Positions 22,184 to 35,132 of a stretch of 64,000 bases of DNA are shown here, piece by piece. Origin of the DNA: Stachybotrys elegans (lineage: Eukaryota; Ascomycota; Sordariomycetes; Hypocreales; Stachybotryaceae); NCBI GenBank assembly GCA_020746835.1, contig JAGPNK010000004.1:1736001-1800000 (forward strand), read 5' to 3'. Numbering within the stretch: position 1 is the first letter of the stretch; the number at the start of each line of letters is the position of its first letter. The notes beneath the pieces are model-generated. The model was given only the letters and a program-made list of their open reading frames with translations. It did no database searches and was not told the origin of the DNA. The translations under genes and the position numbers were made by a program.

Positions 22184-24255
22184 GGCGGCTTTGACTTCTT
22201 TTCTCCTGCGCGGCAAGCACTCTCGTTATTCTAAGGGGGCTGGCGTATTTCGATCGTGGCGTCGGAGGGAAAGATTCGGTCGTGGTGATTGACTAGCCAT
22301 TCAACAGTATCACGTCGAACAAAATTCACCAGAATATTTTTTTTCGATAAGATAGAGAGAGCAAAAGTGTGGGGTCGAGGCAGAGTCACGTGCCGATCAT
22401 CCAGTGAAGCCCATGTGATTGAAGGCAGAGGGGATTCCATGTTTAGTCCCATATGGGCTGTAAAAGGCCACCCTTGAATGCTCCAATGAATCAATTCGTA
22501 TTATGCAAAGCTTTTGATCAGCGGAGCAAGTGATATCCCACTTCTCAGCCGCCCACAAAGGTGTTTGGATGGGGGTTAAAAAAGTAAATAAATATTAATA
22601 TGCACGGGAGCCGTATCGGCAAAATCCCCTGTCTACCTAGTAGGGCCGAGAGGGGTTTCGGAAATCGATGGCATAGCTGCAGTGCGCGACCGTGGGGGGT
22701 GACGGGTGCGGCGACCGAGCGTAAAACCGTTAGCACCGAAGATTTCAAGCCAGGTTTCTCGCAGGAAAAATGCGCAACACAAGAAATCCAGGCCAGACGG
22801 AAAGGCCGCAAAGCCAGGGTCTCCACGTTGTGGCGGCTGTTCGTAGCATGGTAGTAGGGGGACCGGGGTTTCTGGAGTTGTTAGTGGGCATGATACGTCT
22901 GTGCTCGTGCCCCCTGGTGGGGCGTATCTGGACAGCGGTGACCTTAGGACTGGTTTCTAGGTTCCATCCTGGATCTTTAGCAACTTAGACAGACCTCTGC
23001 ATCCGGGGCCGAGGTTTCGCAACAGAGGAGGCGGGGAGCATGCCGAGAAGAAGGGGGAAAGGGCGCGATGAAAACAGAAAAGCTAGCCAGTCACATGCAC
23101 GCCGGAGCCAGAATTGGGCGAGCGGTAGCATGAATCAGTCGCAGGAATTCGTCGACGGAGCGGCAGAAGCTGGTTCGCGCCTGAGCAGCCAACACGAACG
23201 GCGCAGTGGGCGACGGAAACAGCTAGCAACCGACATGTGGTGGAGGCACAGGCCCTGGGAGTGGCCCCGCCCCACCAGAGGCAGAGCTCCCGGCCACAGG
23301 AGCTCCCCGAGGCAACGCTCAAGGCTGTGATTGTCCTCGCGGGCGACCGGACTGCCAGCGTGGCGGTCCAGAATCAATGGGAACACATGGCCATGAGAAG
23401 ATATTCTTCCAATTGTATGCGCAAAGGCAATTGATGGAACCCTGGTGGCCAGGCGCTTTGGTTGCCAGTACTGAAGGGCCAAGACCGGATATCGAGGTTC
23501 AGCTCGGAATACAGAGGTATGACGCACATGTGGCTTCACTGCGCGATCAAAGCCGATTACTTTTTCAAGGCCTGTGACTGGCTGGACGGCCCGAGCTCGG
23601 TAACTGGGAGGTGCTTCACACGGAGGGGAGAGGTTGTAATTTCTACCACTAGCACACTAGATCCCACCAACGCCATTCCGTATTTGGCACATATATTCCG
23701 CTGGCCATGAGATAACCTACCATTGAGTGTGTGTGCGTATGTGTATGTGTATGTGTAGGCAATGGCCGCCGTCTATCGTCATGTTTGTGTAAGAGGGCAT
23801 GGGAATCTTTGTTTACTCTCTCCCCCTACAAGTGAACTTTGGTGTTGAAGCCTTGGGGGGCAGCTTGTAATTTTTTTTATGTTACCTCTTCTATACGCCA
23901 CTCTGCCCTATTATCATCCACAAAGAAAAGCAGGTGAATAATTCGCCAGGCGCAGGACAAGAAGAGTCGACCAAGCCTACGACTCGGCGGGTAGCCAAAA
24001 GGCATTATTTCCCTTGATCTTACGAAGGAAAAGATCATCCTCGTGAACATACAGCAAGCAACTGATTTTGCCTTCTGACCTCAGTCCTACCAACAAGCAC
24101 CTAGTGATCTGCACGCAATTTCTAGCCCTAAATAGGCATAGAGTCCTGGGTTTCGCGCTTCTGTGGCCCACCTATATTATCCTCCCACCCTTTCCCCAAT
24201 CTTCTTCGTTTTCTTCCTCCCATCATCATCCTCCTCCTCGTCCATTCATTCCACC
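22184..24255. other. Two-kilobase gene-free promoter region of aconitase
   Basis: No supported gene. Open frames at about 23040-23540 on both strands lack any domain. A GT-rich microsatellite (GTGTAT type) lies at about 23727-23757. The last 90 bp before the aconitase ATG (about 24165-24250) are almost pure pyrimidine on the plus strand, common for strongly expressed genes of filamentous fungi. The region also serves the divergent BUD20. Confidence 0.55.
23727..23757 (+). repeat. GT-rich microsatellite
   Basis: Imperfect run of GTGTGT, GTAT and GTGTAT units in the aconitase upstream region. Purely a sequence observation. Confidence 0.8.
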
Positions 24256-26862
24256 ATGCAGATCACAAGGCAGGTGTTGGGCAACCTCGCCCGCTCGGGC
24301 GCTCCTAGCAGCGTCCGTCGTATGGCGACCCTCTCGTCGCTGGACCGCAAGGTATGCTTGTTCCTATTAGCTATTTAGACGTCGATATCTTTTGCGTCTC
24401 GACACAAAACGACAAGACGAAAAGGAGCAGTGTGCCATGAGGATGGAGAACAGGAAGCGCTAATGGTCTGTCTCCCGGATTTAGGTTCGCCAAAACAACT
24501 GGGAGGACAACAACTTCATCAACTACAAGAAGATGTCCGAGAACCTCGCCATTGTTCGCGGGCGCCTCAACCGCCCTCTGACCTATGCCGAGAAGATCAT
24601 CTACTCTCACCTTGACGATCCTCACGGCCAGGAGCTCGAGCGCGGCAAGTCCTACCTCAAGCTGCGTCCCGACCGTGTTGCTTGCCAGGACGCCACCGCC
24701 CAGATGGCCATTCTCCAGTTCATGTCTGCTGGCATGGAGTCCGTCGCCAACCCCACTACCGTCCACTGCGATCACTTGATCGAGGCTCAGGTTGGTGGTG
24801 CTAAGGATCTTGAGCGCGCTGTTGGTATCAACAAGGAGGTTTACGACTTCCTGTCCACTGCCTGCGCCAAGTACAACATTGGTTTCTGGCGCCCTGGTTC
24901 TGGTATCATCCACCAGATTCTGCTCGAGAACTACGCTTTCCCCGGTGGTCTGCTCATCGGTACCGACTCTCACACTCCCAACGGTGGTGGTCTCGGTATG
25001 GCTGCCATTGGTGTCGGTGGTGCTGATGCCGTCGATGGTAAGTGGCTTTTACATAACATGCAAGCACATCTATCCATGCTGGGCACCATGGACTAACACT
25101 CCCTTTCTAGTCATGGCCGGTCTCCCCTGGGAGCTCAAGGCCCCCAAGGTCATTGGTGTCAAGCTTACTGGAGCCCTCTCTGGCTGGTCGTCTCCTAAGG
25201 ACATCATCCTGAAGGTCGCCGATATCCTCACTGTCAAGGGTGGAACTGGAGCCATCGTTGAGTACCACGGTGACGGTGTCAACGGTATCTCTGCCACTGG
25301 TATGGGTACCATCTGCAACATGGGTGCTGAGATTGGTGCCACCACCTCCGTCTTCCCCTTCAACGACCGCATGTACGACTACCTCGCTGCCACCAAGCGC
25401 AAGGATATCGGTGACTTCGCTCGATCCTACGCTGCCGAGCTCCGCGAGGACGAGGGCGCCGAGTACGACCAGCTCATCGAGATCAACCTCAGCGAGCTCG
25501 AGCCTCACATCAACGGCCCCTTCACCCCCGATCTGGCCACCCCCATCTCCAAGTTCAGCCAGGCCGTCAAGGACAACAACTGGCCCTCTGAGCTCAAGGT
25601 CGGTCTGATTGGCTCTTGCACCAACTCCTCTTACGAGGACATGTCCCGCGCTGCCTCCATTGCTCGCGATGCTCTCAACCACGGCATCAAGGCCAAGTCT
25701 CTCTTCACTGTTACTCCTGGATCTGAGCAGATTCGCGCTACCATTGAGCGCGATGGTCAGCTCCAGACCTTCGAGGAGTTCGGTGGTGTTGTTCTTGCCA
25801 ACGCCTGCGGCCCCTGCATTGGTCAGTGGGATCGTCAGGACGTCAGCAAGGGTGAGGCCAACTCGATCGTTTCCTCCTACAACCGAAACTTTACTGGCCG
25901 AAACGATGGCAACCCTGCCACTCACTCCTTCGTCACCTCCCCCGACCTGGTCGTTGCTCTCAGCATCGCCGGCACCCTTCACTTCAACCCTCTGACCGAC
26001 ACCCTTAAGGACAAGGACGGAAAGGAATTCAAGCTGTCTCCTCCCACCGGCGAGGGTCTCCCTTCCAAGGGCTACGACCCCGGCAACAACACCTACCAGG
26101 CTCCTCCCCAGGACCGCTCCGGCGTCAATGTCCAGGTCGCTCCCACCTCGGACCGTCTCCAGGTCCTGTCTCCCTTCGCCCCTTGGGATGGCAAGGATGC
26201 TAAGGATCTCCCCATCCTCATCAAGGCTCAGGGCAAGACCACCACCGACCACATCTCCATGGCTGGTCCTTGGCTCAAGTACCGTGGCCACCTTGACAAC
26301 ATCTCCAACAACATGTTGATCGGTGCCATTAACGAGGCCAACGGCGAGGCCAACAAGGTCCGCAACTTCACCACCGATGAGTGGGATGCTGTTCCCGCTG
26401 TCGCCCGTGACTACAAGAAGCAGGGCATCAAGTGGGTTGTCATTGGTGACTGGAACTACGGTGAGGGTAGCTCTCGTGAGCACGCTGCTCTGGAGCCCCG
26501 CCACCTCGGCGGTCTCGCCATCATCACGCGCAGCTTCGCTCGTATCCACGAGACCAACCTGAAGAAGCAGGGTATGCTGCCCCTCACCTTCTCTGACCCC
26601 GCCGATTACGACAGGATCAAGCCTGATGACAAGGTATGCTTCTCCCCTTCCGGTTATATGTGTAACGGCTTACTAACATCTATATCAGGTCGATATCCTC
26701 TGCACCAAGCTCGAGGTCGGCAAGCCCCTGCCCATGATTGTCCACCCCAAGGACGGCGAGGCTTTCGAGGTCCCCCTGTCCCACACCTTCAACGAGGCCC
26801 AGATCGAGTGGTTCAAGAACGGCAGCGCCCTGAACACCATGGCCAAGGCCAGCCGCCAATAG
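24256..26862 (+). CDS. ACO1: Aconitate hydratase, mitochondrial
   Basis: Converts citrate to isocitrate in the TCA cycle through a 4Fe-4S cluster. Exons 24256-24351, 24485-25037, 25111-26633 and 26689-26862 give 781 aa, the normal size of fungal mitochondrial aconitase. The N-terminus ([15 protein letters not shown], then [10 protein letters not shown]) is a mitochondrial presequence. Cluster ligands are visible as [10 protein letters not shown] and [13 protein letters not shown], and the swivel-domain signature is [16 protein letters not shown]. Codon use is strongly biased to C-ending codons, marking high expression. This bias also creates long empty frames on the opposite strand, which are not genes. 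A pyrimidine-rich leader precedes the start. Confidence 0.98.
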
Positions 26863-27286
26863 ACGATCGATGAATAAATAGGCATGGAGAGGAGAGCAGG
26901 TGTTGTGGATGATGTGCCAAGTTATATCCCGAATGCAGTGGTTTCTCAGTTCCGGACGGGTTGCTTGTATGAGCAATGAATTTTCTATAGTCTGTACAAA
27001 TAAAGACATACATACATGACAAAATTACCGACATGACATGGTATCCTGTGTTTGAGTTGCGTCACCTGCTTGTCTTGTTGGCACGGGCGAGGCTAGACCT
27101 TTTCTATCCCTCTCCCCTTCACATGTCCTTACTCTAGTCACCTTGGCGTGGCACCGCTGCTATATTACTCGAGATCTAGAATGATTTGCGTATTGTTCAA
27201 GTCTGCCAGTCATCAATAACAGCCCGACAAGCCTTTGTCCCCAACAAACAGCGCCTTCCATGACTATCTGAGTGTTTTAGTACCTG
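26863..27286. other. Convergent intergenic region aconitase / EFM5
   Basis: 3' flanks only. No gene or repeat is seen. Confidence 0.55.
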
Positions 27287-28379
27287 CTATTGCCGCCACT
27301 TCCAGTCTTCGCACTCAAAGCTGGCGTAGGAATAGAATTCATTGCTCAGTCCTCCCTTGTGCCTGGGCTCGAAAGTGGTCGTGCGAACTCCGTATGGCTG
27401 GTAGAGCTTGAGGATTAGGGTCTCCATGCGTTCGCCCGTGCACACAATGACGCGGGGCTTCTGCGCGCCATTGCCGCTCGCCTTGAGTAGCCAGCGCGCT
27501 GTCAGGGCCGCTGGGAGGTTGAATGTGAGTTTTGAAAGAACGATTTTGTGGATTCTGAGGGCAGATACGTACATTTGGCCTGGCAGTCCTCGTTTAGAAA
27601 TGGAGGATCACAGATGATGCAGTCCAGCGAACCCTTCAGTGTAGCTGGTGCGCGGTACATTCTGTCAGCCCTGGTTTTGGACTTGTCACTTCTGTCAATA
27701 GCTAACATACCTGGAAGTTTGAAAGGCTCATTGAAATCGTAAAATACGAACTCTGGGAACATGCCGAAGCGGTCATCGTGTTCTAGCAGGACAAGCTTGG
27801 GTCGCTCGGACTCTGGTCTTCCTCGCTGGAGATCAAACACGCAAATTAGTCAAGACCATATATAGAAGAGCCAGACATAAAGCCTCAAAGACGCCATACC
27901 ACCATATTCTTAAGCGCTACGAAAGCGCTGGGTGCTGAGAGCACGCCGATTGTCGTCTCGGCCGTGGCGCCGTCCAGGAGCTGGTTGGCAAGTATGCGCG
28001 CCGTCTCCTCGGAATACTGCAGAGCGTCTCGTCAGACTGGTTGATTAAGGAAGCCAGCTGCCGGTGAACTGGCGCAGAGGTCTATTGGGGGCAAGCGAAG
28101 AGCGCACGGGATGGAACTCTTTACGCTTGGGGAGCATACCCAAAACTGCGACTCGTTCCAGTCTTCAGCAAAGTCATCCATGGAGACTGGGCCGTCGGCT
28201 TCAGCTTGCGTCTTTAGCTTCTCAAATCTCTGAGTATGGGCATCTTTTTCCGCATTGAATTCAGCCAGAGCGGCCAGTGCGTGAGAGGAGAGCGTTCTGT
28301 TGACATTATCAATTTCCTTTGTCTGTTTTCGTTTGACGGCTGGGCTTTCTTACATCGGCTCATCATCGCTGTCGGCCAT
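27287..28379 (-). CDS. EFM5: Protein-lysine N-methyltransferase EFM5 (eEF1A)
   Basis: Seven-beta-strand methyltransferase of the N6AMT2/EEF1AKMT1 family; yeast Efm5 trimethylates Lys79 of elongation factor eEF1A. Several exons on the minus strand assemble to roughly 250 aa. The start is MADSDDEP, followed across an intron by TLSSHALAALAEFNAEKD. Then come DFAEDWNESQFW, YSEETARILANQLL and the acidic SAM-binding part LVLLEHDDRFG. The catalytic loop DCIICDPPFLNEDCQAK contains the DPPF motif. The C-terminus reads RVIVCTGERM and EPRHKGGLSNEFYSYASF and ends in DWKWRQ. The intron positions between these blocks were not all checked base by base, so treat exon edges as approximate. Confidence 0.9.
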
Positions 28380-28780
28380 GTTGATAGTTGATTCGGGTAC
28401 GGATTTATGCAGAAGGTTGATATTCTCCCAACACTGAACAGTAGCCCTGTGAATTTGTGCTGGAACTGATTTTTTGTAAGTGAGGTGAGTGAGTTTGGGC
28501 TCCAGACGGCCTTGGCCGTAAAATATTTAGCACCATATTACATGGTAGAAATGCCGCTTTCTTTCTTAACTGTGGAACAAGTTTGGCGCTCACACAACCA
28601 CATGAACTACACGTTTCGCCATCCGTGTAAGTTGGTTGAAATAATATGACTTCCATGACAAAAGAGAAGCCTGTACAATTGTTGACCTTGCAGATTCTAA
28701 TCTATGTACACACGATGCGGCCTCATCCTGCGACCACAACATCCGCTGCTCTCCAACGCCCGTCATAGGACCAAGAGCGT
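28380..28780. other. Intergenic region EFM5 promoter / complex I 3' flank
   Basis: About 400 bp between two minus-strand genes. No element is recognised. Confidence 0.5.
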
Positions 28781-30338
28781 TTATAACTCATCCAGCACAT
28801 GGATATACTTGTTCTCTTCCCTCTTCTCCTTCTCGGTTGCGGGGGGAAGATCGTAGAAGCTTGAGCTTCTGAATCCTTGCTGTGGAAACTGTTAGTGACA
28901 TTACCAATCTTGCCTTTTCGTCTGCACTCACAAGGTAGTGGTATGTGAAGTTGGAAATGTCGCCAGGTTCGATGCCCAGGTCCTTGAAGGTCTTGGCCTG
29001 AGGATCAATAACCTGGTTCATGTACTCGCGCTCAACCTCGTCTCCAGAGGTAGTGTGGAACCAAAGGACCTTGTTGAGCACATCGGCGATGGGCTGCATC
29101 AAAACCTTGGGCACGTTGAAGTGTCGACGCTTCTTAAAGATTTCCTTGTCCACCATGGCGGCGATCTCGGCCATGCTGTACTCCCTGGGTCCGTACAGCT
29201 CGAACGTCTGTCCGGCGGTGGTGTCGTCATAGAGCATCTTCTCCAGAGCGGCGCCCACGTCGATGGACTTTATGATGAGTTAGCTCAATCATTTATTGAT
29301 ATCACTCGTGGGGCTTACGTGGACAGGTCGGAATCTCTCCTGCATGTTGTTGGAGGTAAAGAGGTTCAGTGCAGACGCCAATCTCAGCAGAAGCCTGTCC
29401 TCAAATCCGAACAGAGGGGCAGGTCGGACGATGGTAGTCTCGGGAAAGATTCTGCGAGCGACCAGCTCACCACGTCCCTGCGAGGCATGTCAGAGTGGTC
29501 CTTGTTGGAAGCCTATTGAAACATACCTTGGTGGCGTAGAACTCGGACTTGGACTCAGGGTTGGCGCTGTGGGAGGAGACGTGAATATAACGGTCAACAT
29601 CGTACTTGGCGACAGTCTCGACGATACGCTCGGTTCCCTCAACGTGCACATCCTCCAGTGAAAAGTTCCTGTGGCGCATTAGCCAACGTCGAGATTAAGA
29701 GCGGTGGATGCGCGTACTTGGTGGGATAGTCCCGGCCAATCAAGTTGTAAACCACGTCGGAGTGTCGAATGCTGGCTTCAATCGAGGCGGTGTTGTGCAG
29801 ATCGTACTCCTATTCCATTGTTAGAGGAACTGGGCCCGTTCAGTGTGTCGCTCTCTGGCCCTTGGCGTACCATAAAGACAATGCGACCCAGGTCTCCAGC
29901 AACCTTGAGGTGGCGCTTGGCCATCTCCTCTCGGAAGGGGATGATGACAGTGTTACCCTGGCGGGCTGCGAAAGTATCAGTCGTCCGTCAGAATCAAGAA
30001 AGCGTCGTTCCGGACAAACCCAGTCGGTTCACGATGTATCGTCCGAGTTGGCCAGTTGCGCCAAAAACGGTAGCCGTGTGTCCTGTATTCAAACAGTCAG
30101 TCGCCGTGCCGCGCTGTCTTCGAGTCGTTCCGCGTACCTCCCAGGGAAGATCTATAGGGCCCCAACAGTCAGTAATGCAATTGGTATCATGCTGATCAAA
30201 AGCCACCTACCGACCGCCCTCGGTGCGAATGATGGGCTTGCCGGTTCGAGTGATGGTGACGTCCGACAGGTAGCGCTTGCCGGCGACATTTCCGGCGACA
30301 GTGCGTGCTGATCGCACAGCAGAGAGGGGAGAGGCCAT
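28781..30338 (-). CDS. nuo40: NADH:ubiquinone oxidoreductase 40 kDa subunit (NDUFA9), mitochondrial
   Basis: Accessory subunit of mitochondrial complex I with an atypical short-chain-dehydrogenase fold that binds NADPH. It starts MASPLSAVRSARTVAGNVAG, a basic presequence, then RYLSDVTITRTGKPII. Across introns come HTATVFGATGQLGRYIVNRL (cofactor loop), VIIPFREEMAKRHLKV, DVVYNLIGRDYPTKNFSLED and RYIHVSSHSANPESKSEFYATK. Then follow TTIVRPAPLFGFEDRLL and the C-terminal QTFELYGPREYSMAEIAAM block, ending KYIHVLDEL. About seven short introns interrupt the gene and the assembled length is near 380 aa, the usual size. Exon edges are approximate. It is divergently paired with RPN9. Confidence 0.93.
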
Positions 30339-30837
30339 CTTGCAGCTGTCGATTGGGAGCGAGAACGGTGCTGGACCTCTCAATTGACCGAGGCTTTCCT
30401 CCCTTTGGTTATGCTTGTTGAACCGAAGGTGTTGATGGATGAGCTTCGGGATTGTACTAGCCAAGATCACGTGAACTGTCACGAGCCCCACCCAGCGAAA
30501 GCTCACAGGGTACTTGTCGCCCAGCGGTTTCTCTCGTCATCAGTGGGATGGAATGGACTAAGTCTGTGCGTACCTGCCAAATCAACCTACCAGAGCCCGA
30601 TACTAGGCTGCAAGATAGCCGCGTTGACGAAGCTCTACCCAGTGCCACTTTCACCCACCTTCCTCTACGAAACGCCCAGTTCTACATACTACGGGGATTC
30701 GGGTTCGAGCTCTAGAGTCACAAGAGAGCTCAGGGTCGTCCTGTTTTGCGAGATTACGTTTTATAGTTGTCGCTCCGAGTACATCATCTGCTCGACATCC
30801 TCCCACCACAGCCCACGACCGTCACAATACCGCCACT
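30339..30837. other. Divergent promoter region complex I subunit / RPN9
   Basis: About 500 bp shared promoter. No coding frame with known domains is present. Confidence 0.5.
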
Positions 30838-32099
30838 ATGAGCGCCGACGCCATCCCCGATTTCCTCGCCGAGCAGCGGGATGAAGCGCCTGAGGAGCTC
30901 CAGTCTCTCATTCTCGACTTCGAAACCTACTGGGAGCGCAAGCTATGGCACCAGCTCACTGACTCTCTCGTCAAGTTCTTCAGCCACCCGGGCAGTGCTC
31001 CTCAGCGCCTAGCTTTCTACAAGATCTTTATTCTCAAGTTTGCCGACAAGATCAACCAGCTGAAGCTAGTAGACCTAGCATTGAAGGCCGCTGCACAGTG
31101 CAAAGGTAATTATGATGCTGCTGGATCCTTCGGTTCGCCGGATGGAGACGCTGATACGTTAGCAGACGACAAGGAGCGTTTGTCCTTTTTGCAGTCAGTC
31201 GTCAAGAAGGTTGACAACGAGAACTCCCAAGATGCACTCGTCTTTGCCTCCGTGGCTGTTGCTAGGGTCAAGCTAAGCCTGGGCGACCTCGATGGTGCAC
31301 GGAAAGATCTGGATGCCGCAGAAAGGATACTCGACTCCTTCGATTCGGTCGAGACTGTCGTTCACGCTGCCTTCTATGACGCCAATGCAAGCTACTACCA
31401 GGTAAGAATCAAGAGGGGTTCTGCAGCTGGAGATGATTACTTATCCACCTCCAGCGCAAAATGGACTTCAGCAACTACTACCGCACCGCCCTTCTCTACC
31501 TCGCTTGCATCGACCTTTCCACACTCTCCGATGACGAACGTTACCGACGTGCCTACTACCTCAGTGTGGCTGCCCTGGTCTCCACCAGCATCTACAACTT
31601 TGGCGAGCTGCTATTACATCCTATTTTGGACACTATCGCCAAGAGTGAAGACGATGTCTGGCTGCGTGATCTGCTCTTCGCTTTCAACCGCGGAGATCTC
31701 GCCGCATTTGATCAACTCTCCGACCACATTGAGGAAAACCGACTTCTCAACGAGCACGCAGACCATTTGCGCCAGAAAATCTACCTGGCCTCTCTTACCG
31801 AGGCTGTTTTCCGTCGACCCCCTCACGACCGCACCATGAGCTTTGCGACCATTGCACAAGAGACCAAGATCCGACCTGATGAGATCGAGCATCTCATCAT
31901 GAAGGCGCTGAGCTTGGGTCTCTTGCGTGGCACGATTGACCAAGTAGATGGTGTTGCTCATATCACATGGGTACAGCCCAAGGTTCTGGATATGAAGCAG
32001 ATCGGAAACATGAGGGAGCGTCTGCTCGACTGGAACCAGAGCGTCAATAACCTTGGCAACTGGATCGAAGCAGCCGGCAAGGATGTATGGGCAGCGTAA
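30838..32099 (+). CDS. RPN9: 26S proteasome regulatory subunit Rpn9 (PSMD13)
   Basis: Non-ATPase lid subunit of the 26S proteasome, needed for lid assembly. Exons 30838-31105, 31166-31401 and 31455-32099 give 382 aa, matching the family (yeast 393). The N-terminal helical repeats include YWERKLWHQLTDSLVKFF and the block AFYKIFILKFADKINQLKL. The middle part has SNYYRTALLYLACIDL. The C-terminal PCI domain is visible as TMSFATIAQETKIRPDEIEH followed by IMKALSLGLLRGTIDQV and ends NWIEAAGKDVWAA. The first acceptor was placed after TTAGCAG because that gives KDDKERLSF. Confidence 0.96.
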
Positions 32100-32213
32100 A
32101 TATCGACTAGGAGAGTCGCACGCTGTCAGGAACAAGCCAAGCCAAGTAAAAATGTAAACTAGATATGGGTTAGAGCCTCTACAAAGTAGAATACTGGTTA
32201 AGGGGCCGGTATC

Positions 32214-34562
32214 TCATCCGAAAGACTTGACTCTGTCTACACCTGCATCCATCAAGCCCTCAGGTCCGTACCAGTGCTTTGGCAGCCATTTTCTAGGGGA
32301 CGAAAGTACATCTTTGACGGTCTGGTCACCGAGTGTAATGACCGTCATGACTGTCCAAATGCCTGTGTAACAAAATGAGAATTGCTGATTAGCGTAGTGT
32401 TATGGCCCTATAAGCCACGGGCTACCGAATTGTTTAACCTATCTAATTACAACGCCTTACCATGCTATAGCCAAGTAAGGAAAACCGCAGAATCTTGGGC
32501 CTATGGTGTGCCAAAGACGTTGATCATACCCACAAGCCATGCAGGCCACCAGACGCACCAGAACACAATAGGGGTATACATGCCCCAGACATTCCATCCA
32601 AAGCTCGCTGCCCGAAGCACGTCTGTTATCTCGATGCCCCAGAATTGAGAGGCGGTGTATATGATCACTGGTGGCGCAATGAGGTTAAGAAGTCCCCCAA
32701 CGGACCATTTAAGCATTGGACTGTTGGAAGGACCAATGAAAGTCAAAGGGCTGGATAGGAGCCCGACAATGAAGGCCAGGGAAAAGTTCAGCGTTGCTAG
32801 AGTGGACAGTGTCATACCCAGAATGAGGAGGGAGAAAGACTTGATAAGCTGGAAGTGCTGCATGGTCGGCTTTGCGAGCGTTTGAAGGAGCTGGGAGATG
32901 ATGAATGGCAGGACGGCTGAAATGAGGGTGACGATGGCGAATGCCGGGGACAGCAGCTGCATTTATATGATTAGCTCTGGATACATTTGGGACTGGGGGG
33001 GGAGGTGGTGAGGTCTTACGCTGGCTGGAAGATGGTTGAAGAGGAAGAGTGGGATGACGGAGATGGAGTGGCATCCAGCAACGACACTCAACGGCAAGAA
33101 GAGATCACGCTCTACTACAGTCTGAGGGGCAGCCACGGTCGTCGAAGAAGAGCCCTTCAAAGCACCATCAGTCTGAGCTGTTTCCTCGGCCTCGTTGGTG
33201 GTTTTGGTCTCTGCTTTCTGTGCTGGCTGCCCACTCTTCACCCACATGAAGATGGCCATAATGGTGAAATTGGCAGCCAGGAGCATGGCACTCGGGAGAT
33301 AGGTACCGATGCTGACAAAACGGTCCTTCTGCATCAGCAGGTAGAAGAAGAAGCTCTGGTGCAGATGCTCCAGCAGGTTGTTCAAGCTTCTGAAGGAGCC
33401 CTCTATGACCCTGCCCATGCCCATTTCATCGTGCCAGCCTTTCCCATATGGCTGCAGCGTCACCGCATCAACGTGGTAAGGGAGGAAGCTTGCGTGCGGG
33501 CCGGCCGCGTAGCCGAGACCTTGGTTCATCATGCCCCGAAGCATCGTGTCCAGGCGGTGGCTGTAGCTCCCGCTATGGTGCCTCATCTTTTGTACGAAAA
33601 AGGTCATGCCCATCTGGCCGCTGGCGATGTTTGCTATTGAGTTGATGAGATCCAGATTGGGCAGCATGCCATTGGTTCCATCGTAGATGACATGTAGGGC
33701 GTCGAAGCGCTGGTCTGAGGGGTAGTCGATGGCCACGGCACCCTGCAGGGCGCCTGATTTTAGGGGCAAGGACGCAACGTGGTTGGGGTCGTGGGCATCG
33801 TGGTATGCGTCGACCCAAGCTTGGGTTCCTGCCTTGCTATCCGCGGAGAACAGGATGATAATGTCCTTTGACCAAAGGGACCACCCTGTGATCTATCAGC
33901 ATGACGTCCATTTTGGAGGGTGTGCAAAGAGAGCTCACGCTTGAAGTAACGGGCCAGCGTGAGAGCCAATGCCACTCCATTGCGGTTGATCTGGTCATCT
34001 ACCGCCTTCCAGGCGGCAACCAGCACAATGGCTTCCGTCGCATCACCCCGCGGTGCTTGTAGGATGCCATAGAGGTTCTCTCCGGAATAGTCCTCGCCCG
34101 CGGCGTTGAATGTGTAGTTCTGCCTGCCGACTTTGATCCCCACGCCCCGTAGAATCTTCTCGAGCCTGTCATTCACCCTACATGTTCTGGTCAGCCCTTG
34201 GTCTGGACACGCATGCTCTTGTGTTTGGTCCAGCCCTACTGGATATTGGTCTTGTCCTCCACCTCGATGAGCTCGTTCCGGTACGCTCGAAGCACGTGCT
34301 GTTCGCTGCCGCCAAAGTATGTGTGCACCTGACCGGGCAGGAGTGCGTTCTCGGAGATGTAGTTCTTGCGGGAGTATTCGTTGAGCGGGAGCAGGAAGAG
34401 CCAGACGACGCCGACGACGATGCACAAGAGTGAGAGGTACGGAGGGACCTTGAGCATTCGCGGGTCGCGACGCAGCGACAGCGCCGACGCTAGATTCCTC
34501 TGTTAGAGCTGTGTCTGCGCTATTCAAGGGGATTGGGAGGCCTTACATAGTAACCGTGACAT
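32214..34562 (-). CDS. GAA1: GPI transamidase subunit Gaa1
   Basis: Membrane subunit of the ER complex that attaches GPI anchors to proteins. Exon 1 is only 16 nt (34562-34547, MSRLL). Exon 2 continues SSALSLRRDPRMLKVPPYLS with the first membrane span (LLCIVVGVVWLFLLPL). A lumenal M28-peptidase-like domain follows (ENLYGILQAPRGDATEAIVL, KDIIILFSAD, AWVDAYHDAH). Then come several membrane spans (SFFFYLLM, SVIPLFLFNHLP, AIVTLISAVLPFIISQLL). The C-terminus needs care: reading straight on gives a stop after VFGTP at 32501. A good donor (GTATGA) at 32529 joined to an acceptor at 32363 continues with GIWTVMTVITLGDQ to a stop at 32214. I prefer the spliced form. Confidence 0.88.
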
Positions 34563-35132
34563 GATTGTAGAGCTTACACCAGAGTCTGGTGGGTGTGGGA
34601 GTGACGTTTCACTATTTAGGGGACTGGCTCCAGCAATCGAGGGGGGCCAAGCTACTCGCGACAGGGATAAGCCGCCACTTAAACGGGAAGATCGACCTTG
34701 GTCGGATTATTGTACGGATATAGAGCTCTGGAACCGTCTTGCAAGCCATTCCCGCAAAATATACAGAACAGTATAATCGCACCAGCAAGATGACACATTT
34801 TCATCCGTATCCTTGTTCCGGCTTGCGCATGTACTTGTTGAATCATAAATTCCTTGATGCCTGATACCCGCGAAGCAGTGCTGCCAAAAACGATATTCCA
34901 ACATGCACGCCTTCGCATAAATTGACTATATGCTCTATATTACACCGGCCTGAATATGTCTGCAGATAACCCCGAATCTCATTATAGCCTCTAGAACCTC
35001 AGGCATGGAGCACAAAGCGCCGTAAACTCCGCCTATACCCATGATGCAAACCATCTGACCATACAATGAATCCGCCGCTACTGTCGGAGTATCACGTTGA
35101 TAGTACACGCACGTACGTTTTCTCCGCTTGGA
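34563..35132. other. Intergenic region GAA1 promoter / RBD2 3' flank
   Basis: About 570 bp without supported features. Confidence 0.5.

Noticed and set aside
23040..23540. Overlapping frames on both strands upstream of aconitase
   Set aside because: Arg/Ser/Gly-rich translations on both strands at once, no domain; GC-rich DNA readily gives such frames.
24371..24973. 200-codon minus-strand frame over aconitase exons 1-2
   Set aside because: Same antisense artefact; it also crosses a plus-strand intron.
25107..26549. 480-codon open frame on the minus strand across aconitase
   Set aside because: It is the antisense of a highly codon-biased gene. The translation is a monotonous mix of Gly, Val, Leu, Asp and Glu with no domain, a known side effect of C-ending codon preference.
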